DNA from: Cylindrodendrum hubeiense | Taxonomy: Eukaryota > Ascomycota > Sordariomycetes > Hypocreales > Nectriaceae | Length of the DNA: 55,406 nt | NCBI GenBank assembly: GCA_014621425.1 | Contig: JAANBB010000271.1 | Coordinates: 1-55,406 of the forward strand | Direction: 5' to 3' | Shown: piece by piece, positions 10,610 through 21,858 of the stretch | Position numbering within the stretch: the stretch's first letter is position 1 | Layout of the letters: every line of letters starts with the position of its first letter | Translations under genes and position numbers: made by a program | The notes under the pieces: generated by a model | Database searches by the model: none | Seen by the model: only the letters and a program-made list of their open reading frames with translations | Told to the model about the DNA's origin: nothing

Positions 10610-12545
10610 GCGATGCTGCGTCTGGGGCCTCGAAGGTCGAATGACGAGACATGATGACTTTGCTGGATTAGCGTTTGCGGGATTTGCGTATCGAGATTGA
10701 TCGCTGCTTTGTTTGCTCTGTGTTGGCGTGTGCTTTTGTGTGCTGTCGGTCCTATGGCGACCCAGCTGGATGATGGTGCCGCCTGGTTGCGATGTGTTGA
10801 GTAGGAAGGCCTCTCCTCTCCTGTACCTCCAGTATAGCAATAGTAGCAAGGAATACAATGCTTAGGCCAACGAAGACCCTAACATACTCAAATTCGATGT
10901 GAGAGGAGGTAGAAGTAAGGAAAGGGGAAAATGTCTGCTGTTCGTCCATTCCATCATTGCTCTCCTCATCACGACACCAGGGAAACAGAAGCACGCAATT
11001 CCAGCTAAGCTGAAAACAGCATCGGAAGTCGCTTCTACTGCACAATTTCCTGCCGAGCCGGCCGATTTCCGTGGGCCATTGATGGCGACATGGTCCGGGT
11101 ATAATGATATCCCTGTTTTGAAAGATATCATCGTTATTTCAGCAGTAGTAGCCTATCGGATTTCCCACAAAACGCATTTTCTGCAATGAGAGGGCCCAGC
11201 TGGGTGGGTCACAGTCCATTTTCTTTCACAGAACGAGCCTATCACCTTGTAAAACAGACACGACGAAAAATAATGCATGTACAGGGGACTATCGTAATAC
11301 CACCTTCACCGGAGCACGCGAGCGTGATTTTAACCATATTTTCCGACTTCCGGAGCTAGCCGGCCCACGGCGATGATGCCATGACGGAATCTGAGTCACT
11401 TGTGCTCTCAGCGTCATGAGCCTGTGAGGCGATACTGAACGGCTGTCCTAGCTGTGCCCTGCAGGCTCGTATATGCGTTTGTCTTTCGCTTTCCCTATGT
11501 AATTTATCAGTCTATGGCGTTACACTTATGGCGTTACACCCATGCCGTGCCACTTTACTATGTTCCTCCTGAGACCTTGTGAGGCTGTGTCTGGCAAACC
11601 ACCGACCCGACTTCCGTCGATGTCGTCTTGACGCGTATGCCCTTGTCACCAGTTATATGCGCCCTTGGATGCCTGACTTTCGAGGAGCTCATGGCCAGAA
11701 CGTGCATTGTTCCATTGTCGATGTTGGCTGGTCTGGACGGTCCTGGTTGTGGCTACGGGTACATCGTACGCGAATTTCTTTCTAGCTATTGAACAGCATC
11801 GATGTGCCTCTATTTTATTGTCCTCGTCTGGGGTCAATTATTCATCATCTTCAAGCTAGAATTATCAGAAAGTGGTTGACTGTTCAGTGACGTGCGGCGC
11901 GTAATCCGACCGCGAAGAACAGATGAGAGCGCTTATGCGATCAGGAAACCCGCCTCTAATACATCCCACGCCTGAATCTTACAACTAAGAGCTTACTACT
12001 TTCCATGGACGTCATCGCAGTCTAACTAAAAAAGGGTTGTGATGAGTCGGCTAACCCTGGACGGTCAAGCCTTTGAGCCTCACTCGGCACCAACTCGCCG
12101 AAAGGTAACCTCGTGGCGTCGAAGTTACGGTACATCTCTACGCTCATGCAGGTCAAAACGACAGGCCATGAACCCTTGCCGTTAAAACAGAGCACATTCC
12201 CGACTTGGAAGCGTGCTGTCTCGTTGTATTGGTTCTCACTCCGGGGATAGTGGCGTGGGTGATCGACCGTGCATTAACTCCGACTTGAACTCCGGGGAAT
12301 GAACTGCCACTGGACCAGCACGGACACACATGCATGCTCGATATGACAGTGCTTTATGGTAAATTGACTTGACGATAGCCTAGACGGAATGAATTATTAG
12401 CCATCTGATGAGTGAGGCTTGCGTAATGCTCAGAAGTGGCGTCGTCAAGGGCAGCGAGGTCAGATGTATAAGAGCCAAAGAATCAGCAGATAAGAAAAGT
12501 TTGGCAAACCAACGGTTTATTCTCAATAGGGTTCAATTGATTAAA
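10610..12545. other. Intergenic, 1.9 kb, no gene supported
   Basis: The gap between CDO1 and the dehydrogenase contains the CDO1 3' region and the promoter of the next gene. A minus-strand open frame at 10752-11045 includes a hydrophobic run (YVRVFVGLSIVFLATIAILE), but it has no family match I know and no spliced extension, so it is not called. AT content rises towards the right end. Confidence 0.5.
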
Positions 12546-13701
12546 ATGGGCTCATCTTTCAGTCAAGTTTTCCCACCTCGTCCTCTTTTCACAGAAAAGG
12601 ACCTGCCAGATCTCACGGGCAAGGTACGGCTCCTCATCGCCAGTGCCTCCCTCTTCTTCCTTGAAGCAGTGATTAATATGTGTCACGTTTAGGTTTACTT
12701 CATAACGGGGCCTACATCCGGTCTTGGACTCCAGCTCGCTGCTCTCCTCTACTCCAGAAACGGGACCATCTTCCTAGCTGCTCGGTCTCGTACGAAGCTC
12801 GATACGGCTGTCGACCATATCAAATCACTTCATCCATCTTCGAAAGGGCTGCTACAACCCTTAGATCTAGACCTCGCCTCGTATGATTCGATCAAGGCCG
12901 CGGCTTCCGAGTTCCTTTCCAAGTCGCGGCGATTGGATGTCCTGTTTCACAATGCCGGTGTGCTGGCCCCTCCCAAGGGCAGTGAGAATAGCCACGGAGT
13001 GGAGTTGCAGATGGGAGTGCACTGCCTAGGCCCCTATCTGTTAACGAATCTTCTTGAGGAATCACTAAATTACACAGCTCGCCTCCCTGATGTCAGTCAA
13101 GGGCAGACGAGGATTGTATGGGTGGGCAGCTCGGGAGCAATGCTGACCCCAAAAGGAGGCGTAAATGTGGACGAACTGAGAGATGGGAAGTTTTTCGATC
13201 ACTCTCCAACCACACGGTACTGCATTAGCAAGGCAGGAGAGTACTTTCTCAGTGGAAAATTCAACAGAATTTTGAAGGAGCATGGTGTCCTCAGCGTTGT
13301 GAGTCTCTACCTATCGGTATTACATTGAAGGCAGAATAAACTCGAATGGGTGGAACCTCCAACAGGAGCTAACATGAAATCAGTACCTTGATCCAGGAAA
13401 TATCAAGACTGATCTTCAACGGACATTCTCCACAGAGGTATCTTGGATCGGTTCTCTTATCCTAAATCTATTCCTCCACAAGCCCATCAAAGGTGCCTAC
13501 ACGGAATTGTTCGCAGGTCTTTCTCCAGATCTCAATTTGGAGACATTAAAGAACTTGGATACCTGGGTCATCCCGTTTGGTAGGCTCTCAAAGATCCGCC
13601 CCGACTTGGTTGCTGCATGCGTAGCTGCCGTCGATGAACAGTCAGGGCATGTTGTTGCGTTTTTTGCCTGGTGTGACGAGCAACTGAAAGGATATATTTG
13701 A
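12546..13701 (+). CDS. Short-chain dehydrogenase/reductase, retinol-dehydrogenase-like
   Basis: The product is an NAD(P)-dependent oxidoreductase of the classical/extended SDR fold, closest in pattern to the fungal retinol-dehydrogenase-like group; the substrate is unknown. Exons 12546-12623, 12693-13298 and 13384-13701 with introns of 69 and 85 bp give 333 aa. Nucleotide binding is shown by TGPTSGLG (residues 31-38), followed by AARS at the end of beta-2, LDLDL, and HNAG (112-115). The catalytic set is Ser172/173, Tyr202 and Lys206 (RYCISK). DPGNIKTDLQR follows in exon 3. The start MGSSFSQVFPPRPLF is the first ATG preceding the in-frame donor. A glycine at position 2 followed by SSFSQ raises the possibility of N-myristoylation, which is inference only. 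The gene stands alone at the edge of a 5-kb gene desert, so it could belong to an accessory set rather than to core metabolism. Confidence 0.85.
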
Positions 13702-16700
13702 ACTAAAAGGGTACGTTAACTGTAGAAGAATGGCTAGGAGAAAGCACAAGGAGCTGGAGTTGGAAGCTTACCTGAAAGGTGTCAGTGATGGGTCAAGAAT
13801 GGACAAGTTAGAAGCGGTTACGAACCCATTCACTTCACGCAGGAAACCTACCATCCATGGATAAGTTGAGCCCCACAACGTCATATTTAGTACATTGAGA
13901 TAATTATTTAGCAATAAATCATCAAGTAGCTAGTGCAGTTAAGTAAATACTAGGTAGCGCAAGAGGTTTTTGTCCATTTTAAGATGAGACCTATCCGATA
14001 TCAATACAGGCTGGTCTCCATCCCGATTGAGGTTCCATTCATCTAGAACCGTCCATCCACATTTTCTGCCTCTCACTCATACAAATGAGCAAGCTTTGAA
14101 TTCGTCCCATAGAGGAGGAGACTGAGGGTCTAAGATATTTAGTGTGTTAGGGATAGCAGGTCTTCCGGGGTAAAATGCCTATTAGGGCGTTCTTGGCTGG
14201 TATGTGTGCCAGTTATGATGTAAGTCCATTTGAGGTCGGGATATCCTTTTTAGGTCATTCCGGCAGGCATTGGGGTCATTGGGTAAGGTCAATTAGTCAG
14301 TCATTGTGAGCTGCAGGGTAGGATTGAGGGATTGCGGTCAGATTCATCCGGATTCTCAACCTTTTAGCATCGTCATGGTCATCTAGCACACGATTTTCTA
14401 GCACGTTGAATTTACACTCTTTTTGGCCCGTTCTTGCGGCATTGTATTGGGGACCGTTTGATCAGATGGTGCCAATTGATGGTATCGATCAGACTGGTCT
14501 ATTTTGTTCACTTTGAGAGTCTTTTATCTACGCCTTTACCGACATTGCGGACGCATCGCCTTTGTGCCGTTATCACCACAGTCACATCACCTGTTTTTCG
14601 GGTGGGTTGGTTGTTAGGTCTCTGACCATCTCTGCACCTTTCCCTCACACATTAGTATCAAAACCAACCCCCAAATGATGAACGGTATACTGTTGCTGCC
14701 TCTACTATTAAGTCTTCTTCACCATCACAGCTCTTCGTAGAACCTACCACATAATTATTCGGCAGTATTGTATATTAATACCAGATCCTTTGTGCTCCTG
14801 TAAACTGATGGTCCTGGAAAGTTGCCTCGGGCACATAATACATATATCCGTATGGTACTCAGGAGACAATCCCATGTTCATCCCCGCATCATGGATCCCC
14901 CAAGCCAAACGGTTTAATGTGGTTAATTAATAGCTGTTTTCAAAAGAATAAAGCGAGGCTAAAGCAAACCTAGGACATGCCCACCCTTCGCCTCTTGCTG
15001 GAGAATCGTAAGATTTAGTGGCAAATGACAACGGGACAACAGGTACTCCCCCTACCGAGAGAACCCTTTTGAATGCCATCAAGTCTCACTCACACCTCCC
15101 AGATAATACTATGGCCAGTTTCCTACCACCATCAAAGTGGACATAATAGTTTAATCCATCGCGACGGCGGTGGCCGTCCTTACAACGCTCCTCACTCCCA
15201 CGGTGCAGAAAGTAGCGCCATCCATAAATCCCCTCGTTCAATCGACAGGGATAAGCCTAAAACAAAGGACCTGATCACATTGTTCGACTCCCAAAAATTT
15301 CTATGGAATGAATTGTCCTAGCGCACAGAACTAACATCCGTGTCAAGATGGCTGGCGTTGGAGTCACGCAGTTTAATATATCAACAAATAGTCCACTAGT
15401 AAACTCTCTTTTTCTGGAATAACATCTTCTGGAGGCCCAAATTGAGTGTGATATATGGAGTGGAGACCGACCTCAATATCACGTCGATCATATCTTATAA
15501 ATATGCGAGTTCATGGTCGTCTTTCGGTTACGATCTAGTCGCCAAAAAGCCCAACAACTTTTTACCATCGTCCAAATAAGTCCGCTAATCCAATACCAGC
15601 ACTGTTAGTAGAGCCGAGTATGTTATGTGGACGTGAACGAATTCTCTTCTGTATGAGGATTGATGATATTTCGCATGAACGCGGAGCCGATGTTGCGAGT
15701 AAGAAATTGGAATCGTAAATAATAAGTCACTTCCAACAAATCCAAATTCTGTCAACTTTGCATTGCGCCAGTTTAGACTACTACGCGTCCATCTTTAGAA
15801 AGGGCCAATAACCCTGTGCAATACGACTTGATGATTTCAAAAGGCTAACCCTGATGCAGACATATCAACCATTAACACTTCGCATTCATATTTCACCGGC
15901 ATTTCGGAACCTAGGCTTTTTGTATCCACCTAACGTGACGTGCGCCACCAGGACTGGGTTTATTGTGTAAGCCTTCAAAGACGCTATGTCTAGATCAATG
16001 TAGCAAATACTGTCGGAGAATAGAAGGGGAACATCAAACAAACCGCGTCTACACAAGATAGTTTCGAAAAGAGCTAAAAAAAAATATTACACAAACGCTA
16101 TGGACAGCCCATTTGATCCAGACGAGCTAAAGTCTGTAACCTATTCAAATATTATGTCAAACTTCTCATGCCAGCTTTGCAAGCTCCCGTACTCGAAAGT
16201 TCATCTGGCATATGACCAATGATACTTTTCATGCGAAAACAGACAATTCATCCTTACTAGATTTGCCCGAGAATGAGCATCAGTTGCGTGTAATAATATC
16301 ATAGTCTTCAGGGCCCACCACCATACGCATCAAGAAAGTGTGCCCTGCGCGTTATTTCAAGCTTCTACGAAAAACAAATTGAGATTATCCATACGTCTCA
16401 ATCATTCATGACCCAAATTCTACTTTGGCGGGCAAGAGTATATAGACGGCGCATGACCAGCTGGCGATTGAAGCCAGCTTGCGTTAGCTCCGTCACTCAC
16501 GTAATTAAATACTTGGTTCATTAAGTTAAGTTTCATACTTATGGTTTGAATTAAGAGTTAGATTCGATAGCTGTTATTATATCTTGTATACATAGCCCAT
16601 ACCTTATCCAAAGCAATTTATCCTATTATGCACTAAAAGATCGCCGGGTAATACTCATAGCGATTTTCGCACAAAGATAACCTGCGTGCAACACGGATGA

Positions 16701-17030
16701 AGTTTTCGAGAGGAGTAGAATTAGCACTGAAAGGGATGATGGATAACTAATTATTCCTTTGGCAGATGCATGTCATAGTTGTGTGAACGGGCCAACTTGG
16801 GCCCTTGGCTCAGGTGGAAAGTCATCCGAGAAGCCTCATTTGACAGTGGGCCAATTGCTACCATACGACAGAGACCTCTTTAGAAGAAGGTTTAAATGAA
16901 GAAATTTTCAGCGTAGTTTCCAATTTCGTCCGAAGGCACAAGAGTAGTCACAGCAACAGGAAACGTGTCTGCCGGCCATCTCCGGGAAGACGTGTCAAGA
17001 GATATCTTGGGTGGAGATGCTAATGTAGGA
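13702..17030. other. AT-rich gene desert, left part
   Basis: This stretch of more than 3 kb is visibly richer in A and T than the flanks and has no open frame above about 80 codons that looks like protein. In line samples TpA steps equal or exceed ApT steps, a mild hint of repeat-induced point mutation. I see no terminal repeats, polymerase or transposase motifs, so it could be a heavily decayed element or ordinary AT-rich spacer. It may also contain the start of a subtelomere-like or facultative heterochromatin patch; none of this is proven. Confidence 0.5.
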
Positions 17031-17450
17031 GCGCGGCGGACAGCGGGCTCGCAGACTTCATTTCCGTTCACCTCCGTTCACCGACTCAGCGGCGCATAGA
17101 GTTTCTTTGTCGCCAACGAGAATCCCTCAGGACTCCATACGGTCTTCATTTCCCAATTGTCCATACAGAGGGCCGTCGTCAGACCGGTACCACGTGCCTT
17201 TTTCCCTAATTCAACACGCAAGTGGGTGGTGTCAAGGGTTACGAGGGCTGAAGTTCAAAGTGCCCAATGCGACAGGACCACGGGCCAGACGCATCCCTGC
17301 CCAAGCCTGTGCGATCGGGAGATTCATGCGGCTGAGCAAGCGCCATGGAGAATTCGTTGTGCTCCGTAATTATAGGCATCTGGACGAGCGATCCTACGCC
17401 GAATTCGCAGACCCGCTCTCAGCTGGTTCAGCTGGACTCGTGGAGGGGCT

Positions 17451-17486
17451 GGCAAAGGGCAAAGGGCAAAGGGCAAAGGGCAAAGG
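17451..17486. repeat. 7-bp tandem repeat, five copies
   Basis: The unit GGCAAAG is repeated five times without change, then followed by a final G. As a unit length not divisible by three it would shift any reading frame when copy number changes, which argues against the overlapping open frame being coding. Confidence 0.9.
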
Positions 17487-17930
17487 AAGGCCTCCAGGTG
17501 GCAAGGATACGAGCTTGCGGCAATTTGCGACAATTTGCGACCGAGATGACGATCTCGTCTGTCCTACGCCTTGGCAGAGCTGATTCTCGCGGCCGGCCCG
17601 GTATGCAGTTTCGTAGACTTGCTTTTGAGACAGGCCGATGCGAGCGGGATTAGACGGGTTCATAGTCGGGCGTTGAACAATGCGCCTCAACAGTCCGATC
17701 CGACGCCCTTGCTCATTCTAGAATCCCGGTGCCTTGCAAGAGGACCTGGACATGGGTCCGGGTTGTGTTGCAGCGCGTCATCTGACAGCTAGCGCATGGG
17801 GTAAAGAACCTAGTCCCTGCAACGTCTAGACAGGCACATGGCCGGGAAGCTTGGCGGCTCGGGAGTTGTCTGGGGAAATCGACCTGGCCATTGCCAATCG
17901 TGGCCGGCTCTGCCAGGGTGGTAGATGCTT

Positions 17931-17970
17931 GCTGGTAGATGCTTGTAGATGCTGGTAGATGCTGGTAGAT
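17931..17970. repeat. 10-bp tandem repeat, four copies
   Basis: The unit GCTGGTAGAT appears four times in a row, the second copy with one change (GCTTGTAGAT); a partial copy precedes it at 17919-17926. It is a minisatellite in the intergenic region. Confidence 0.9.
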
Positions 17971-18840
17971 GCCATGTTGCATCTCATGTAGGTAGCTGCC
18001 TGTACAGTGCTGTGCCGGCCCGCAGTCATCACATCCGTTCACACATCACCTCACCCCATCACACCGGCATCGTGTCCGATCGGACTCCAGCAGCGAGAGA
18101 TCGTGCCGTCGTAAGCGCCCGAAAGGAACTCACATATGAGCTGCTGCTCCGGGCTTCGTTCCCCCGACGCCCGAGTCCCCTGTCGAATCCGGGGTTCCAA
18201 CTTTTTTTTTATTCGTTTCAAGATGTGTAGGCGAGTATCAATATCGCGTGAGCGCTGGCCACGGCCTTACGACGTGATGCAGACATCTCCATCCCCAATC
18301 TCCCAGACAGATCCAGCCTGACGCAGCCCGGTGAGATTGTAAATTCGGCCCCCTTTCCCCTGGGCCCTCGGCTCGGCAATGGAGTCGGTAAGCGGTCAAA
18401 TGGACATTCGCGGAGCCTGTTTGCTCTTTCGACGAGAATGCCCGACAATGTCTTGGAATTGGCCCAGTGAGGATGTCGTTGAATGATCGCAGCAGCCACC
18501 CACCCATGCTCGCTGCAGATCAGTTGATGCAGCCTGAAATGTAACCTCCAAAACCCCGGTCTCTCGATATAACCGAGATTTATTTTATTAATCACCGGCT
18601 ACTGCGGTTAGGCTACTACGGTTGCATATTGCCCGGCCTAACTAGCTAGGGTGTTCATCGACAGATCGCTTCAAGAATCTGGGGAACGGGACGGGATATC
18701 GGAGTTAAGAGAATGTATTTTCAGAATCAATCCTTGTAGCCCGATGCAAAAGAGACAAGCTAATGTTATGTATGCCCATCCATCAAACGCCTGATATCAA
18801 TATCCCAATCTAATGCCTCAAGCCTCGTAGCCGATCCATT

Positions 18841-20196
18841 TCACGCCGCAGCGTCCTCTACATATGGTTTCTTGTACATATCGTTGTCCGATTCATTCGA
18901 CACGCTGGCGGCGTCGTTTTGCCTGCCTGAGATAGAGCTTGCAGCAGTGACAGAGCTGTTGTCGCCATCGGCGGCCTTTCTGGCAGCCGACCAAACAGAG
19001 TAGTCGTTCGTGGCCACGCTGGGAGGTGCACGCGACTCGGAAATAGAGACATTGTCGAGAGTAAGACCGAGGCGACGCATCCCTTCGCTCAGGGCTTCTA
19101 GCTTGTGATTTTGCTCCGCGGAAGGCTTCTCGAGAGGCTTCTCGGAAATGGGCTCGGCTGTAGTAGTGGGCTGTGTGGGCGCGACGGGCGCAGTAGGCGC
19201 AACAGCAGGGTTGCCAGAAGCCAGGAAGCTTTCCCTGTCCACTTCCTGCTCCTGAGTCTCTTGCTTGTGCTGCTTCCACTTCTCTTCGAGAGTCGTGGGC
19301 AACTCGGCCTCGGCCTCTGGCTTGGGTTCCTTCTTCTCGCGTCTCGTGAGTTCGACCTCGAGAACTCGAGTGCCCATGGGAACCTTGTTCTTAAGGCCAT
19401 TATCATCGCGGTCGTAATAGAGGGACCAGATACCGGGGAGCTCCTCGACTGCGCAAAAACCCTCCCAGCTCTCGAGGGTCATGCGTCGATCCTGCTTAGT
19501 GCAGTCAAAAGGCCCCGTGATGTGCTCTTGGGCCTCGGCGCGGACACCATACCTCACCGCATATGTATCCCTGTCGACATAGATCCAGTTGAGCATGGGA
19601 GGATCGTCGCTGATGGTGCTGACGAGGCCTTCGTATTTCGAGTCAGGGTAGGGGAGGAAGTATCCCGAAAAAGGGTAACCCTTGCTGACATTGTTCTTGC
19701 TGTCATGGTTGTATAAGGGGTGCTCGTTGGCGACGTAGAGCTAGGGAGGTATTAAGTGTCAGTCGATAATCACATCATGTTGAGTCATGGGCAGGGGGTG
19801 TTGAGTGCTAGCTACCTTTGAATCTTTTAGGACAATCAACTTGTTGTTGATGTCGCGACTTCGGATGGAAGGCTTCACGCAAGACACGACCAAGTTGCAA
19901 CGGCGGGAACGGTGCTCCTCACGCTTGGACTTGGACTGACTCTGACGGATAGCCTCCTGGGTGCCGAGCATGGCCGGGCAGATGGTGAGGGCAAGCAGCA
20001 TGGGGATAGACATGATGATTTGTTGGGGGTCGTCCTGTTGGACGGCGGCTTTGAGTTTGTCAACTTCGTCGAGCAGCTTTTGCTTGCAGAGAGGGCCAAA
20101 GAGTTCTTGGAGAGTGCTCTGGGGCGTGGGCGTCGACGTGGAAGAAGACGAGGACGAGGACGAGGACGAAGAGGATGATGAGGACGGGGCCGACAT
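18841..20196 (-). CDS. Conserved fungal protein of unknown function (426 aa)
   Basis: I do not recognise a named family, though the composition is that of a conserved fungal protein. Two exons, 19816-20196 and 18841-19740, join through a 75-bp intron at NKLIVLKDSK/LYVANEHPLY and give 426 aa. The start MSAPS leads into a run of about fifteen serines (residues 5-19) and a short helical block (STLQELFGPLCKQKLLDEVD). The central part, about 100-260, is rich in aromatic and charged residues (YFLPYPDSKYEG, PPMLNWIYVDRDTYAVRYG, GPFDCTKQDRRMTLESWEGF, WSLYYDRDDNGL) and looks like a compact beta-rich domain. The C-terminal 150 residues are low-complexity, acidic and Ser/Thr-rich with one coiled segment. 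No signal peptide is seen. The frame continues upstream of the chosen ATG into probable leader, and MSAPS is preferred because the conserved-looking sequence starts after it. Confidence 0.8.
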
Positions 20197-21136
20197 TGAT
20201 GTCGCTAATTCAAAGACCTCGACAATAACAACAGCGAACCATTCAAGATGAACCACACGATCACGCAGGAGGGAGGGAGGGATGGAGGGGTGGAGGGAGG
20301 GAGGCAATTCAACTTCCGGGGTAGTTGAAGAGATTTCCCAAAACGGTACACTATTTAAAGATTGTTCGCCCCAGATGCTCGACATCAAAAGTTTTGCAGC
20401 CCAGCTGGACGTGCAGATGCCAGGATAGGCCGTGTAAATGAGATCCAATCAAGCGTCGGATTGCCGGTGTTTCCCGACGAAATCATGCCATCCTGGGATC
20501 CGAACGAAGCCGCCAGGCTGGAGGGGAGAATCTACAGAAGCCTGACCCCGGCGTCACCCTGACTTCCCCAGCCGCAAGGACGCGCAAAGAGCCTATGGAA
20601 GGGCTGCGATGAGGGCCTTGTGGAGGGCTCTGTGGAGGGCGCGAGGGCGGCGTTGTTTTCCGCCAACACGCATATGCGAAACACGACGGCTGCGGCGTCG
20701 CGGGCCCATCCCTGCACCCACATCGCCCAGTATACCCAGCCTCCGCGTGCAGCGCGTGGGTGGGTTCGGCGGAGGCTAGAGGCGGGAAATCGACGGCGGG
20801 TAGTCGGAAGTGCCGCGGGCCATCGAGGAATCGACGCCGGGGGGTCAATCGGAGGTCCGGAGGCAGGGATCGCCAGGCGCGCGCCCATCGCCCCCATCGC
20901 CCACATCGCCACAGCGCATGCCAACATCGGATGATATCGCAGATACGTGTCAACGAAGCAACGAAGCTCCCCCTGTCGAAGCTGCCCCCTGACGCCCCCT
21001 ACAGACGTGTCAATTCACTTGCAACGCTGCACCTTGGTTCTGCAGCTGTGCAGACCGAGCCTGCGCTCGCTGGGGTGGAGTCGAGCGAGCCCCTGCCCGT
21101 CGGCCCTGGCCTGCTGCGGCGGCCGATGATGGGGGC

Positions 21137-21172
21137 GATGCGGGAGATGCGGACGATGCGGGAGATGCGGAC
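21137..21172. repeat. 18-bp direct tandem repeat, two copies
   Basis: GATGCGGGAGATGCGGAC occurs at 21137-21154 and 21155-21172, and a third partial copy follows. Internally it is built from GATGCG units. It is a small minisatellite upstream of the 117-aa gene. Confidence 0.85.
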
Positions 21173-21686
21173 GATGCGTGAAGCTGATGAAGGGTGAGGC
21201 AAGGGTTTGGTGGTTTGGTGAGGCAGGGTTTGATGGGGCGGCAGGGCGAGAGGTAGGGCCACACAGGGTGAGGCAGGGTCTCGACAATGGGGGCCATGGA
21301 TGATGCGTGATGCATCACCGTGTGCTTCTGTGGAGCGCTTCTGCGGCTGCCGGGGCCGGCAGGGGCAGCGGACTCTTGCGCCATCCCCAGGAAAACGAAA
21401 GAGCCGCGAGAGCTCTACCCTACCTCTAGCGTCTCATGGTGAGACAGCATTGACAACTCATCACACTGTGAGGCCCGAGGTCTGCGTCGTGCCGGGATGT
21501 GCTGGGGTAGCTCGGTGTTGTACGGCGTCCCGCGCCCTCACGGTGGCGGGAGCCGCAGCCCGGTGTGGGTTCGCGATGTGCCTTCGAGAGCTTTTCGGCA
21601 TGTCGTCTGAGACGGCTTCGGAATCTTTCGCGGAAACGGGCGTTGTCTCGTGAAGAAGCAACGAGCCAGACGAGCCCCGGGTCGTC

Positions 21687-21693
21687 TATATAA
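21687..21693 (+). promoter_or_regulatory. TATA box of the 117-aa gene
   Basis: TATATAA lies 145 bp before the inferred start codon and about 30 bp before a C/T-rich stretch with CATCATCAACTCTCACATC, a pattern typical of strong transcription starts in filamentous fungi. It is the clearest core promoter in the window. The assignment to this gene is inference from spacing and strand. Confidence 0.6.
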
Positions 21694-21828
21694 GAACCTC
21701 TCTCGATCGTCGTTGGACCAATCTCTCCCTCATCATCAACTCTCACATCTTCTCAACAATCATCACTCGAGCCCCAGCTCCAATCACCATCAATCCTCCT
21801 TCTTCTTTAACAAACGACTTTCGTCCAC

Positions 21829-21858
21829 NNCNNNNCNATNNNCANNNNTGCTNNTGNN
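21829..21858. other. Patch of 18 ambiguous bases across a start codon
   Basis: Eighteen N calls are interleaved with single called bases over 30 bp. The called bases still fit an ATG at 21838-21840 (a, t, N), a GCT codon, and a GTAAG splice donor at 21858-21862 (N, t, a, a, g). It is therefore a base-calling or consensus problem rather than a scaffold gap, and it masks the whole first coding exon of the next gene. Confidence 0.8.

Larger units (their letters stand above)
17031..18840. other. GC-rich intergenic stretch with tandem repeats
   Basis: Base composition switches to GC-rich at about 17.03 kb. An open frame of 158 codons at 17107-17583 exists but includes a 7-bp tandem repeat and has no family likeness, so it is not called. 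The right end should contain the 3' region of the 426-aa gene. No RNA gene was recognised. Confidence 0.45.
20197..21837. promoter_or_regulatory. Divergent GC-rich promoter region, 1.6 kb
   Basis: The gap separates the start codons of the 426-aa gene (-) and the 117-aa gene (+). It is GC-rich with overlapping open frames on several frames, which is expected by chance at this composition, and holds short tandem repeats. No additional gene is supported. The rightmost 150 bp carry a TATA element and a CT/CA-rich leader for the small gene. Confidence 0.5.

Noticed and set aside
10752..11045. Minus-strand frame with one hydrophobic segment downstream of CDO1
   Set aside because: A single hydrophobic run is weak evidence, there is no family match, and the stretch is the expected 3' region of CDO1.
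17107..17583. 158-codon + strand frame in the GC-rich spacer
   Set aside because: It contains a 7-bp tandem repeat that would shift frame with copy number, overlaps long frames on other strands, and has no domain or homolog pattern.
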